Assembly: GCA_036494715.1 (NCBI GenBank)
Contig: DASXNY010000108.1
Location: forward strand, 1-46,752
Direction: 5' to 3'
Source: JAICJR01 sp036494715
Lineage (GTDB): Bacteria > Actinomycetota > Thermoleophilia > Solirubrobacterales > Thermoleophilaceae
DNA: 46,752 bases
Positions 1 to 7,070 of the stretch are shown piece by piece. The notes beneath the pieces were generated by a model, which saw only the letters and a program-made list of their open reading frames with translations, ran no database searches and was not told where the DNA came from. Every line of letters starts with the position of its first letter. The first letter of the stretch is position 1. The translations under genes and the position numbers were made by a program.

Positions 1-597
1 GATGTAGCCCTTGTCGAACTGCATGCCCTCGGTGAACTCGAGGTCCATGCCGAACGTCTGGCCCTCCTCGACGTTCACGACGCCGTCCTTGCCGACCTTG
101 TCGATCGCGTCGGCGATCACGTCGCCGATCTCGTCGTCGGCAGCCGAGATGGCCGCCACACGAGCGATCTGGTCCTTGCCAGCCACGTCCTTCGACTGGG
201 TCTTGATGTTGTCGACCACCTGATCGACCGCGCGCTCGATGCCACGCTTGAGGGCGAGCGGGTTGGCGCCCGCGGTGACGTTCTTCAGGCCCTGCGTGAC
301 GATCGCCTGAGCGAGCACGGTCGCCGTGGTGGTGCCGTCGCCGGCCACGTCGTTGGTGGCAGTGGCGACTTCGCGCACGAGCTGTGCGCCCTGGTTCTGG
401 AAGACGTCCTCGACCTCGATCTCACGCGCGATCGTGACGCCGTCGTTGGTGATTGTGGGCGCGCCGAACTTCTTGTCGAGGACCACGTAGCGGCCCTTAG
501 GGCCGAGCGTGACCTTGACTGCGTTGGCGACCGCGTCTACGCCCGCCTGCAGCGCTGCGCGCGCCTCGCTGTCGTACTTGAGCTCTTTGTGAGCCAT
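1..597 (-). CDS. groEL: 60-kDa chaperonin GroEL, N-terminal part (runs off left edge)
   Basis: This is the first 199 residues of the ATP-driven folding chaperonin, which forms a double heptameric ring in the cytoplasm and works with the GroES lid. The start reads MAHKELKYD. The nucleotide-binding signature GDGTT lies at residues 86-90, after the family motifs LGPKGR (31-36) and TNDGVT (50-55). The ATG at 597 is preceded by a GGAGG ribosome site (609-613). It lies 26 bases downstream of groES on the same strand, so both are expected to be co-transcribed from the CIRCE-controlled promoter near 957-985. The C-terminal roughly 340 residues, including the tail that separates GroEL1 from GroEL2 types, lie outside the window. 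Confidence 0.97.
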   Translation of the reverse strand, partial: MAHKELKYDSEARAALQAGVDAVANAVKVTLGPKGRYVVLDKKFGAPTITNDGVTIAREIEVEDVFQNQGAQLVREVATATNDVAGDGTTTATVLAQAIVTQGLKNVTAGANPLALKRGIERAVDQVVDNIKTQSKDVAGKDQIARVAAISAADDEIGDVIADAIDKVGKDGVVNVEEGQTFGMDLEFTEGMQFDKGYI

Positions 598-623
598 TGG
601 GTCAGATTCCTCCGTTCGCTTCC

Positions 624-917
624 TTAACCGGTGACCTTGGCGAGCACGTCCGACTCACGGAGGACGAGGAGATCCTCACCGTCCACCTTGATCTCGGTGC
701 CGCCGTACTTCGAGTACAGGACCTCGTCACCCTCGGACACGTCGAGCGGGATCCGCTGCCCGTTGTCCTCGCTGAGCTTCCCGTCCCCCACAGCGAGCAC
801 CTTGCCCCGCTGCGGCTTCTCCTTGGCGGTGTCGGGGAGAAGGATGCCGCTTGCGGTCGTCTCCTCCTCGTCTACCGCCTGGACGATCAGACGATCGCCG
901 AGAGGCTTGAGTTTCAT
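624..917 (-). CDS. groES: 10-kDa co-chaperonin GroES
   Basis: GroES is the 97-residue heptameric lid of the GroEL folding chamber. The protein opens with MKLKPLGDRLIV and carries the family landmarks GILLPDTAKEKP (mobile loop, about residues 24-35) and a C-terminal beta strand ending in VLAKVTG. Length is normal for the family. The ATG at 917 has a strong GGAGG ribosome site at 926-930, eight bases away. groEL follows 26 bases downstream in the usual groESL order. A CIRCE inverted repeat over the promoter indicates HrcA repression. Confidence 0.98.
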   Translation of the reverse strand: MKLKPLGDRLIVQAVDEEETTASGILLPDTAKEKPQRGKVLAVGDGKLSEDNGQRIPLDVSEGDEVLYSKYGGTEIKVDGEDLLVLRESDVLAKVTG

Positions 918-951
918 ACAGAAAACCTCCGTTTGGTCCAGACGAATGAGG

Positions 952-978
952 TTGGCACTCTAGCAACACGAGTGCCAT
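952..978. promoter_or_regulatory. CIRCE operator (HrcA binding site)
   Basis: TTGGCACTC (952-960), nine spacer bases and GAGTGCCAT (970-978) match the CIRCE consensus TTAGCACTC-N9-GAGTGCTAA, with 8 of 9 positions symmetric. CIRCE is the operator of the heat-shock repressor HrcA, which in many bacteria controls groESL. It sits directly upstream of groES over the promoter. hrcA itself is not in the window. Confidence 0.92.
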
Positions 979-985
979 CCGCCAA
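957..985 (-). promoter_or_regulatory. Housekeeping-type promoter of groESL
   Basis: On the minus strand a -35-like TTGGCG (980-985) and a -10 TAGAGT (957-962) are separated by exactly 17 bases. The predicted start of transcription is near 950, leaving a leader of about 33 bases that contains the groES ribosome site. The spacing and the -10 fit a principal sigma factor promoter. The CIRCE operator covers the whole spacer and the -10, which explains how a repressor would block it. Confidence 0.65.
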
Positions 986-1018
986 GGGGTTTTCCGCTTG
1001 CTGAGCGAAATATTTACG

Positions 1019-1103
1019 AGTCCGCAGTCCTCAGTCGGCAGTCGGCAGGCCAGAGTGCCAACGAAGTGCCGCCCTGCGGACGGCGAACTGCGGTCTGCGG
1101 ACC
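1019..1103. repeat. Two opposed arrays of degenerate heptamers forming a long imperfect hairpin
   Basis: Positions 1019-1046 are four consecutive heptamers (AGTCCGC, AGTCCTC, AGTCGGC, AGTCGGC). Positions 1076-1103 are four more in the opposite orientation (GCGGACG, GCGAACT, GCGGTCT, GCGGACC). Pairing the arms gives a 28-bp stem with 5-6 matches per heptamer and a 29-base loop. The loop holds GAGTGCCAA (1053-1061), identical to a CIRCE half-site. The right arm touches the stop codon of the ASCH gene, so the structure could terminate that minus-strand transcript, but no T-run is seen. Confidence 0.6.
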
Positions 1104-1498
1104 TAGTTCTGCTTCGGCCCCGTACGAAGCCGCTCGGTGATCTCGGATGGCCGTTCCGAGATCGACGAGAAGTGGACGACCGTGACCACGTCGTCGTGGT
1201 CGACCGGGCGGCCGTAGATCTGCTCCAAGAAGTGGATCGTCTCGTCGAGACGGCGAAACTCGGGGTTGTCGTGCTCGATGTCGCGCGGTGAGAGCTCCTT
1301 GACGCGCTTGACCTCCACCGCGTCGATCACCGCCTCGAAGATCTTCTCGCGCGGCGAATGCTGAAAGCCCACGGTGACGAGCACGACGTGGCCCTTCTTG
1401 TACTTGGAGCTCTTGTCGCCCAGCCGTATCGTGGCCGTCTTGCGGCCGCGCTTCAGCTGGTCGATGAAGACAGGCGAATAGAAGTTAAGTACGTACAC
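1103..1498 (-). CDS. ASCH-domain (PUA-like) protein
   Basis: A 131-residue single-domain protein starting at GTG 1498. Near the N-terminus it has RGRKTATIR (about residues 17-25), the G-x-K-x-x-x-x-R signature of the ASCH superfamily, a PUA-like fold thought to bind RNA or nucleic acid derivatives. The rest is a small beta barrel with VVLVTVG and a charged C-terminus. No enzyme active site can be assigned. It follows the NUDIX gene by 15 bases on the same strand and may also have its own promoter, since TAGGCT at 1511-1516 lies 12 bases before the start. No ribosome site is seen. Family assignment is good; function is unknown. Confidence 0.8.
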   Translation of the reverse strand: MYVLNFYSPVFIDQLKRGRKTATIRLGDKSSKYKKGHVVLVTVGFQHSPREKIFEAVIDAVEVKRVKELSPRDIEHDNPEFRRLDETIHFLEQIYGRPVDHDDVVTVVHFSSISERPSEITERLRTGPKQN

Positions 1499-1510
1499 GG
1501 AAACCCGGGC

Positions 1511-1516
1511 AGCCTA
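1511..1516 (-). promoter_or_regulatory. -10 box of a probable near-leaderless promoter for the ASCH gene
   Basis: TAGGCT fits the actinobacterial -10 pattern TANNNT and ends 12 bases before the GTG at 1498, so the 5' leader would be about five bases. No Shine-Dalgarno sequence is present. Its first three bases are the TAG stop codon of the upstream NUDIX gene. Confidence 0.4.
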
Positions 1517-1939
1517 CCGACCCTGCCCCCACCTCGACTCTGCGGCGGCGGCCACCTCTCTCTCCCCCCGGTAGGACAGAAGTCTAGGGGCCTCCGCAAG
1601 CGGCACCCATTCCGCGGAATCGACCTCGTAGTCGTGGTCCTCGACGCTTCCGGAGTGGTAGCGGAAGAGGAAGAAGCTGACCACCTTGAGCACCCGCACG
1701 CCGTCGCGCACGTACCAGTAGCGGATGTCGTCGATCTTCTCGATCAGCGTCCCGTCGATGCCTGTCTCCTCGCGCAGCTCGCGCGTGGCGGCCTCGGCCG
1801 CGGACTCACCGGGGTCGATGTGGCCCTTCGGGAGGGCGAGCACCGTGCCGTTCTTCACGCGCACCGCGGCCATGAACGGCCGGCCGCGCATGTTCCTCAC
1901 CACGACGCCGCCGGCCGAGAACTCCCGCTCAATCGCCAC
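1514..1939 (-). CDS. NUDIX hydrolase
   Basis: A 141-residue NUDIX-fold pyrophosphohydrolase. The Nudix box is complete: GHIDPGES followed by RELREETGI, giving the G-x5-E-x7-REUxEExGU metal-binding motif. The protein opens with VAIEREFSAGGVVV, typical of small stand-alone NUDIX enzymes, followed by AVRVKNGTVLALPKG. The GTG start at 1939 overlaps the 3' end of pcm by 11 bases, so translation is probably coupled. The substrate cannot be read from sequence; a nucleotide-sanitising or Ap4A-type role is a guess. Confidence 0.9.
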   Translation of the reverse strand: MAIEREFSAGGVVVRNMRGRPFMAAVRVKNGTVLALPKGHIDPGESAAEAATRELREETGIDGTLIEKIDDIRYWYVRDGVRVLKVVSFFLFRYHSGSVEDHDYEVDSAEWVPLAEAPRLLSYRGEREVAAAAESRWGQGR

Positions 1940-2594
1940 CGGCGTCCTCCACCAGCGGCACGAAGCGCACGGACACGACGGGCTCCGCCCTGCCGTCCGG
2001 GTGGTAACGGGTGAGGCGCTCGCCGGCGGGGCTGCGCACCGGACAGACGAGGATGCCGTCCGGCGCGAGCTGCTCGAGCAGGGCCGGCGGCGGCTCGCCC
2101 TGGGCGGTGGCCGTGACGGAGATGCCGTCGAACGGCGCGCGGTCGGGCGCGCCACGGCTGCCGTCGCCGGTGCGCACCTCGACGTTGTCGTAGCCGAGCT
2201 CCTCGAGCAGCGTCCTGGCCCGCTCGGCAAGCGATGCGTGCCGCTCGATAGTCACCACCTCGCGGCAGCAGCGCGACAGTACGGCCGCGGCGTAGCCGGA
2301 GCCGGTGCCCACCTCGAGCGCCCGCCCGTCGGCCTCGAGCTCGAGCAACGAGGTCATGGACGCGACGATCCACGGCTGCGAGATCGTCTGGCCCTCGCCG
2401 ATGCGCAGCGCCCCGTCCTTGTATGCGCGCCGGCGGTCGCTCTCCGGGACGAACAGCTCTCGCGGCACCTCCTCCATCGCGCGCAGCACGCGCTCGTTCG
2501 AGATGCCGCGCCGGCGCAGCTGCCGGTCCACCATCTCTCGCCGCCGCCCGGCGTAGACGTCAGTAGATGTAGCTGCGGAGCGCCGCCGGGTCAT
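1929..2594 (-). CDS. pcm: Protein-L-isoaspartate O-methyltransferase
   Basis: Uses S-adenosylmethionine to methylate isoaspartyl residues and so starts repair of aged cytoplasmic proteins. The PCMT signatures are present: RELFVPESDRRRAY (residues 45-58), GEGQTISQPWIVA (substrate loop, from about 67) and the SAM motif I ALEVGTGSGYAA (from about 91). As called (221 residues) the ATG at 2594 lies inside the crp gene by 35 bases. A second in-frame ATG at 2534 (MVDRQLRRRG, the usual family N-terminus) lies 25 bases after the crp stop and may be the true start. It is co-directional with crp upstream and the NUDIX gene downstream. Confidence 0.93.
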   Translation of the reverse strand: MTRRRSAATSTDVYAGRRREMVDRQLRRRGISNERVLRAMEEVPRELFVPESDRRRAYKDGALRIGEGQTISQPWIVASMTSLLELEADGRALEVGTGSGYAAAVLSRCCREVVTIERHASLAERARTLLEELGYDNVEVRTGDGSRGAPDRAPFDGISVTATAQGEPPPALLEQLAPDGILVCPVRSPAGERLTRYHPDGRAEPVVSVRFVPLVEDAGGD

Positions 2595-3252
2595 GAATCA
2601 CCACTTTCCCGCGACCACAGGTCACGAGTCCCGCGCGTTCGAGCGTGGCGAGAAAGCGGGAGACGGACTCGCGCGAGGAGCCGGCGAGCTGCGCGATCTC
2701 CGCCCGTGTGGAGCGGATCAGGACGTTGTGCGCCTCACCGCCCTCGGCCTCGAGCATCTCCGCGTGCGCGAGCAGGACCCCGGCCACGCGGCTCGCGACC
2801 GTCTGGAAAGACTGCCGCGAGATGCGCTCGTTGGCCTCCTTCAGCCGGTCCGCGAACGCCGACAGGAGCTTGATCGAGATCTCGGGGTGGCGCAGCAGGA
2901 TGCGGCGCATGTCGCCCGCCAGGAGCGCGACGCCGGTGGTGTCCACCACCGCCTCGACCGTGGCCGAGCGGCGCTCGGAGTCGAACATCGCGAGCTCGCC
3001 GAAGAGGTCGCCGGGGCGTAGCTCGGCGAGCGTGATCGTGCGCCCGTCTGTGTGGTTGCGGGTCACGCGTACGCTGCCGTCCTGCACGACGTAACAGGTG
3101 TCGCCGGTGTCGCCCTCGCGGAAGATCACCTCGCCCGACGACCAGCGCCGGGGCACCGCTACGGACGCCAGATCGAGCAGCTGCGGCTCGCTGAGGTCCG
3201 TGAAGATCGATACGCGTCCGAGTAGCTGCGCGATGTCTCCGCTTGCTGCCAT
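2560..3252 (-). CDS. Crp/Fnr-family transcription regulator
   Basis: A 230-residue DNA-binding regulator with an N-terminal cyclic-nucleotide-type sensor barrel (GEVIFREGDTGDTCYVVQDG and GDLFGELAMFDSERRSATV segments), a long dimerisation helix and a C-terminal winged helix (TRAEIAQLAGSSRESVSR). No Fnr-type cysteine cluster is visible, and a nucleotide ligand is possible because the GELA...RSAT pocket is intact. The start is taken at MAASGD; an ATG four codons upstream (3264) is also possible. It is divergent from ridA with only 35 bases between starts, and precedes pcm. Confidence 0.9.
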   Translation of the reverse strand: MAASGDIAQLLGRVSIFTDLSEPQLLDLASVAVPRRWSSGEVIFREGDTGDTCYVVQDGSVRVTRNHTDGRTITLAELRPGDLFGELAMFDSERRSATVEAVVDTTGVALLAGDMRRILLRHPEISIKLLSAFADRLKEANERISRQSFQTVASRVAGVLLAHAEMLEAEGGEAHNVLIRSTRAEIAQLAGSSRESVSRFLATLERAGLVTCGRGKVVIHDPAALRSYIY

Positions 3253-3274
3253 GCACAGGATCATCTCACCGGAG

Positions 3275-3280
3275 TAGGTT
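3275..3280 (+). promoter_or_regulatory. -10 box of a probable leaderless ridA promoter
   Basis: TAGGTT ends seven bases before the ridA ATG, so transcription would begin at or within a base or two of the start codon. No ribosome site precedes ridA. It lies in the 35-base gap shared with the divergent crp-type gene. Confidence 0.45.
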
Positions 3281-3287
3281 GTCCGGC

Positions 3288-3689
3288 ATGCCAGATCAAC
3301 GCCGGATCATCCAGACGGACGGCGCGCCCGTGGCGGTCGGGCCCTACTCGCAGGCCGTTGTGGTGGACGCACCGCTGCTCTACTGCTCGGGTCAGATACC
3401 GCTCGATCCCGCCTCCGGCGAGCTGATCGAGGGCGGCGCAGGGGAGCAGACCACGCGCTGCCTGCAGAACCTCGAGGCGGTCTGCAAGGAGGCTGGGACC
3501 TCGCTCGGCAACGCGATCCGGGTGGGTGTTTTCTGCACCGATCTCGGCGGCGACTGGGCGGACGTGAACGCGGCCTACGAGCACTACTTCGAGGGCGGTG
3601 AGCCACCCGCGCGCGCGGCCGTCGGAGTGGCGGCTCTGCCGAAGGGCGCACGCGTGGAGATCGAAGCCGTGGTGGCATGCCCACGCTAG
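3288..3689 (+). CDS. ridA: Reactive imine/enamine deaminase RidA
   Basis: A 133-residue YjgF/YER057c/UK114 protein that hydrolyses the reactive enamine/imine intermediates released by PLP dehydratases, especially threonine dehydratase. It has the N-terminal GAPVAVGPYSQAV, the central YCSGQIPLDP and the C-terminal signature PARAAVGVAALPKGARVEIE with catalytic-site Arg109 and the conserved Glu near 124. The trimer-forming length is typical. Its 3' end overlaps ilvA, whose product makes the RidA substrate, by 13 bases. The start ATG has no ribosome site but has a leaderless-type -10. Confidence 0.95.
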   Translation: MPDQRRIIQTDGAPVAVGPYSQAVVVDAPLLYCSGQIPLDPASGELIEGGAGEQTTRCLQNLEAVCKEAGTSLGNAIRVGVFCTDLGGDWADVNAAYEHYFEGGEPPARAAVGVAALPKGARVEIEAVVACPR

Positions 3690-4906
3690 GTCTCGACCTG
3701 GGGATCGACGACGTCCGCGAGGCCCGCGAGCGGATCGGCGGCCGCGCGCGGCGCACGCCGCTTCTGTCCGCGGGCGAGCTGTCCCGCCGGGTGGGCGCGC
3801 GCACCCGCCTGAAGGCGGAGAACCTCCAGCTCACGGGCTCCTTCAAGGTGCGTGGGGCGTTCAACCGGCTGTCGCAGCTGTCGGACGCCGAGCGGGCGGC
3901 CGGCGTGGTGGCGGCGAGTGCCGGCAACCACGCGCAGGGCTTGTCGTTCGCCGCCCGCGAGCTCGGCATCAAGGCCACGGCGGTAATGCCCGCTGGCGCG
4001 CCGCTGGCCAAGATCGCGGCGGTGAAGCAGTACGGGGGCCACGTCGTGCTCAACGAGGGCACCTACGACGAGGCGAGGCACGCGGCCGACGAGCTGGCGC
4101 GCCGCGAGGGCATGACCGTCATCCACGCCTTCGACGACCCGCAGGTGGTGGCGGGCCAGGGCACCGTCGGGCTCGAGGTCGTGGAGGACCAGCCGGCTGT
4201 TCGGCTCGTGGTCGTGCCGCTCGGCGGCGGTGGCCTCGCCACCGGGATCGCGATGGCCGTGAAGTCGCTCGTGCCGGAGGCGCGCGTGGTCGGCGTTCAG
4301 GCCGAGGCGTGCGCTCCCTACATCGACTCGCTGGTCGCGCATCGGCCGATCGGCGCGCGCTCCGCCAACACGATCTGCGACGGCATCGCCGTCAAGCAGC
4401 CGGGCGAGCTGACGCTGCCGCTCGTGGAGCGCTGGATCGACGAGGTGGTGACGGTCAGCGACGACGAGGTGGCCCAGGCGATGGTGCTGCTGCTCGAGCG
4501 CTCGAAGCTGGTCGTCGAGGGTGCTGGCGCCGTGGGGGTGGCCGCGCTGATGCAGGGCAAGGTGGCGGCGCCCGCCGAGGGCGAGGTGTGCGCGGTGCTG
4601 TCCGGCGGCAACGTGGACGCTTCGCTCCTGGCCGAGTGCATCCGGCTCGGCGAGACGGCGGCCGGCAGGCGCATCGTGCTCGCCACCGTGGTGCCGGACC
4701 GTCCGGGCTCGTTGGCCACGCTGTTGCGCATCGTGGCCGAGCACGGCGGCAACGTCGTCGACGTCGAGCACCTGCGCGAAGGCATGGACCTCCACCTGCG
4801 CGAGACGGCGATCCACCTCGTGCTCCAGACCAACGGTCCCGAGCACGACGCCGAGATCTTCGCCGCCGTCAAGGCCGAGGGCTTCTCGGTCAGGATCGAG
4901 CGCTGA
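3677..4906 (+). CDS. ilvA: Threonine ammonia-lyase (threonine dehydratase) with ACT domain
   Basis: A PLP enzyme converting threonine to 2-oxobutanoate and ammonia, the first step toward isoleucine, or threonine catabolism in short ACT-type enzymes. The Schiff-base lysine is Lys57 in TGSFKVRGAFN. The PLP phosphate loop is VVPLGGGGLA (about 174-183), and SAGNHAQG (about 79-86) is also present. Residues from about 330 form one ACT domain (VVPDRPGSLATLL), so this is the 400-residue form with a single regulatory domain. Translation is probably coupled to ridA through the 13-base overlap. It faces the DUF4349 gene, whose stop codon begins at the next base. Confidence 0.95.
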   Translation: MPTLGLDLGIDDVREARERIGGRARRTPLLSAGELSRRVGARTRLKAENLQLTGSFKVRGAFNRLSQLSDAERAAGVVAASAGNHAQGLSFAARELGIKATAVMPAGAPLAKIAAVKQYGGHVVLNEGTYDEARHAADELARREGMTVIHAFDDPQVVAGQGTVGLEVVEDQPAVRLVVVPLGGGGLATGIAMAVKSLVPEARVVGVQAEACAPYIDSLVAHRPIGARSANTICDGIAVKQPGELTLPLVERWIDEVVTVSDDEVAQAMVLLLERSKLVVEGAGAVGVAALMQGKVAAPAEGEVCAVLSGGNVDASLLAECIRLGETAAGRRIVLATVVPDRPGSLATLLRIVAEHGGNVVDVEHLREGMDLHLRETAIHLVLQTNGPEHDAEIFAAVKAEGFSVRIER

Positions 4907-5932
4907 TCAGGACAGCGCCGTCTCGCGGCGACGGCGCCTGAGCAGGGCCGCGGCGAGCCAGCCGAGCGCGGCCAGGAGCGCCAGCGGCAGCGCGACGCCG
5001 AGTACCCGCAGCGCGATCCCGAACGAGACGGCGAGCGAGTGCAGGGCGTCGTGGAAGTCACCGCTCACGCCACCGGCGCCGGCGCTGTGGTGGGCGGGCT
5101 CGCGCTGGAGCGTCACGTCGACGGTGGCGAAGCGGGCGCGGTTCTGAAGCTGGCTGAAGCGGGCGCTGAGCGAGCGGATCTGTGCGGACTCGAGCCGGAT
5201 GCGCTTGCGCAGCGCCTGCGCCTCGGTGTCCGTCGTGGCCTGCGCGAGGCGGGCGAGCAGGCTGTGGCGCAGCGCTCGCGCCTCCTCGAGCTGTGCGGAG
5301 ACGGAGTTGTAGGACGACGTGATGTCGTCGCTGTTCTGCGTGCGCGAGCGCACGTCGGCGAGACCCGACAGGTCGCTCAGCGTCGACTGCAGCGTCGCCG
5401 ACGGGACCTGCAGGACGAACTCGCCGCCGGTGGCCGCGCCGCCGCGTCCCGTGGTGACCGTGGAGTGGAGCACGAAGCCGTGGTGGCGGTCGGTGACCGA
5501 CACGACCTCGTTGGCCACCGTCTCGAGCTTGGAGCTGGGCGCGCCGAGCGTGAGCTCGGCCGAGCGCTCGACACGGCGGATCGGCGCGGCCGGCGCGGTC
5601 TGCGCGCTGAGCGACGGGCCGGCGGCCGTCGTGCTGCTGCCAGCGCCGGCGACGTCGGGCGCCACGAGCTTCGCGCTGCCCGAGGCCGCGCCCGGCGCAG
5701 CCGTGGTGTGCCGGCTGCCGCCGCCCGAGGGCAGGGCGATCACGGTGACGGCGACGATCGCCGCGGCCGCGCCCGCCAGCAGCGGGAGCGCCCGCCGCGG
5801 CGTGATCCAACTCTTGCGGGCGCGCGGGAACCCCTCGGCCACGCGCCGGTCGAGGCGCTCCGCGAACGCGGCGCTCGGGCGCGGCGTCTCGGCCCGCAGT
5901 GCAATCTCCAACTCGTGACTAAGCGCTGTCAT
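4907..5932 (-). CDS. DUF4349-type two-TM membrane protein, candidate anti-sigma partner
   Basis: A 341-residue protein. A short hydrophilic N-terminus (1-43, with SHELEIALRAETPRPS) precedes TM1 (about 47-67). A long extracytoplasmic part follows, with an Ala/Ser-rich linker and a DUF4349-like domain (RSAELTLGAPSSKLETVANE, then ending near RARFATVDVTLQ) containing a coiled-coil stretch. TM2 lies near the C-terminus (LRVLGVALPLALLAALGW), followed by a basic cytoplasmic tail. The ATG at 5932 overlaps the ECF sigma stop by 14 bases. By position and topology it could hold the sigma factor at the membrane, though no zinc HXXXCXXC motif is seen. That role is inference. Confidence 0.8.
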   Translation of the reverse strand: MTALSHELEIALRAETPRPSAAFAERLDRRVAEGFPRARKSWITPRRALPLLAGAAAAIVAVTVIALPSGGGSRHTTAAPGAASGSAKLVAPDVAGAGSSTTAAGPSLSAQTAPAAPIRRVERSAELTLGAPSSKLETVANEVVSVTDRHHGFVLHSTVTTGRGGAATGGEFVLQVPSATLQSTLSDLSGLADVRSRTQNSDDITSSYNSVSAQLEEARALRHSLLARLAQATTDTEAQALRKRIRLESAQIRSLSARFSQLQNRARFATVDVTLQREPAHHSAGAGGVSGDFHDALHSLAVSFGIALRVLGVALPLALLAALGWLAAALLRRRRRETALS

Positions 5933-6464
5933 CGCAGGCCTTTCTGAGCTTCTCGAGGGCACGGTGAAGTCGAGTGCCGGCGTTCGACTCGGAGATGCGC
6001 AGCACCTTCGCGATCTCAGCGTGCGAGAGCTCGCCGGCGAACTTGAGCGCCACGATGTCGCGCTCGCGCGGGTCGAGCGTGGCGAGCGCGGCGCGCACGG
6101 CCTCGCGCTGGAGCGCGAGCTCGGCGTACTCCTCGGGGGCCGGCGACGAGACGTCCTCGGCATCCACCTGGAGGCCGGCACGGCGCTTGCGCTTTCGCAG
6201 CTCGTCGAGCGCGGCGTTGCGGGCGATGCCGAACAGCCACGCCTCCCTGCTGCCGCGAGTCGCGCGGAAGCCGTGCTGCTTGCGATAGGCGCGTTCGAAT
6301 GCCTGGGCCGTCACGTCCTCGGCGGCGGCGCGATCGCGCATCAGGGAGGCCACGTACCCGTACACGCGCGGGAACGTCCGCCGGTAGAGGGCCTCGAAGC
6401 TCTCGCTCACCGGCAATTCGTCTGTGACCAGCGGGTGCAAGGGCTCGACTAGCGATTCGCTCAC
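5919..6464 (-). CDS. ECF-type RNA polymerase sigma factor
   Basis: A 181-residue sigma-70 family protein with only regions 2 and 4. Region 2 spans about 21-95 (LYRRTFPRVYGYVASLMRD, EDVTAQAFERAY, WLFGIARNAALDELRKRKRR). Region 4 is at the C-terminus (ATLDPRERDIVALKFAGEL, then SHAEIAKVLRISESNAGTR). The GTG start at 6464 gives VSESLVEPLHP; another in-frame GTG is 18 codons downstream. It is translationally overlapped by the DUF4349 membrane gene and diverges from a secreted protein gene at 6534. The stimulus and target promoters are unknown. Confidence 0.92.
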   Translation of the reverse strand: MSESLVEPLHPLVTDELPVSESFEALYRRTFPRVYGYVASLMRDRAAAEDVTAQAFERAYRKQHGFRATRGSREAWLFGIARNAALDELRKRKRRAGLQVDAEDVSSPAPEEYAELALQREAVRAALATLDPRERDIVALKFAGELSHAEIAKVLRISESNAGTRLHRALEKLRKACDDSA

Positions 6465-6533
6465 GTGTTCAATACGCGCGAAGAGAGGGTTTATCACGCA
6501 ACTTTTCGCGCTTTTGTGGGCTGAACAAGAGAG

Positions 6534-7070
6534 ATGTTCCGACAGGGGACAGGGTTTCGCCAGGTTGTCGCCCTCGCGGTGGTCGCGGGCATGCTCGGCG
6601 GCTGCGCTTCCGCGAGCGCGGCGCCGCCGCCCAGGGGCCTCTGGGCGACGGTGAACATCTGCGACACCGTGAACAACCCGAACAAGATGGGCGTGCGCGG
6701 CAGCATGCCCGGGGACGGCAACCGACACGAGCGGATGTACATGCGCTTCCACGCGCAGTCGTACGACCAGACGACGAAGACGTGGTCCGAGGTCAAGGGC
6801 GTGAACGTGTCTGGCTGGCTGCTCGCCGGCTCGGCTCGCTTCAAGGCACGTCAGGCCGGCTTCACCTTCCAGTTCAACTCGCCGACCGCCGGCAAGTCGT
6901 TTGTGCTGCGCGGCGTGGTGGACTTCCAGTGGCGCGAGCGGCGCCGCACGAAGAGCGGCAAGCTGCGCATGGTGGTTGTCCGCACCCTGCACGCGAACAC
7001 GAAGGGCGAGCACGCCGCGCCCGGGGCCGACCCGAAGGGCTACTCGAGCGGCACCTGCGAGATCAGCTAG
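6534..7070 (+). CDS. Secreted or lipoprotein of unknown function
   Basis: A 178-residue protein with a clear export signal: charged MFRQGTGFR, a hydrophobic core VVALAVVAGML, then LGGC, a plausible lipobox with the lipidated Cys at residue 24. A signal peptidase I site after ASA is also possible. The mature part is beta-rich and basic, with WATVNICDTVNNPNKMG and a second cysteine in the final SGTCEIS, so Cys43 and Cys176 could form a disulfide if the protein is not lipidated at Cys24. No known domain is recognised. It is divergent from the ECF sigma gene (69 bases apart), so it could belong to that regulon. An AGAGAG stretch lies just before the ATG. Confidence 0.8.
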   Translation: MFRQGTGFRQVVALAVVAGMLGGCASASAAPPPRGLWATVNICDTVNNPNKMGVRGSMPGDGNRHERMYMRFHAQSYDQTTKTWSEVKGVNVSGWLLAGSARFKARQAGFTFQFNSPTAGKSFVLRGVVDFQWRERRRTKSGKLRMVVVRTLHANTKGEHAAPGADPKGYSSGTCEIS

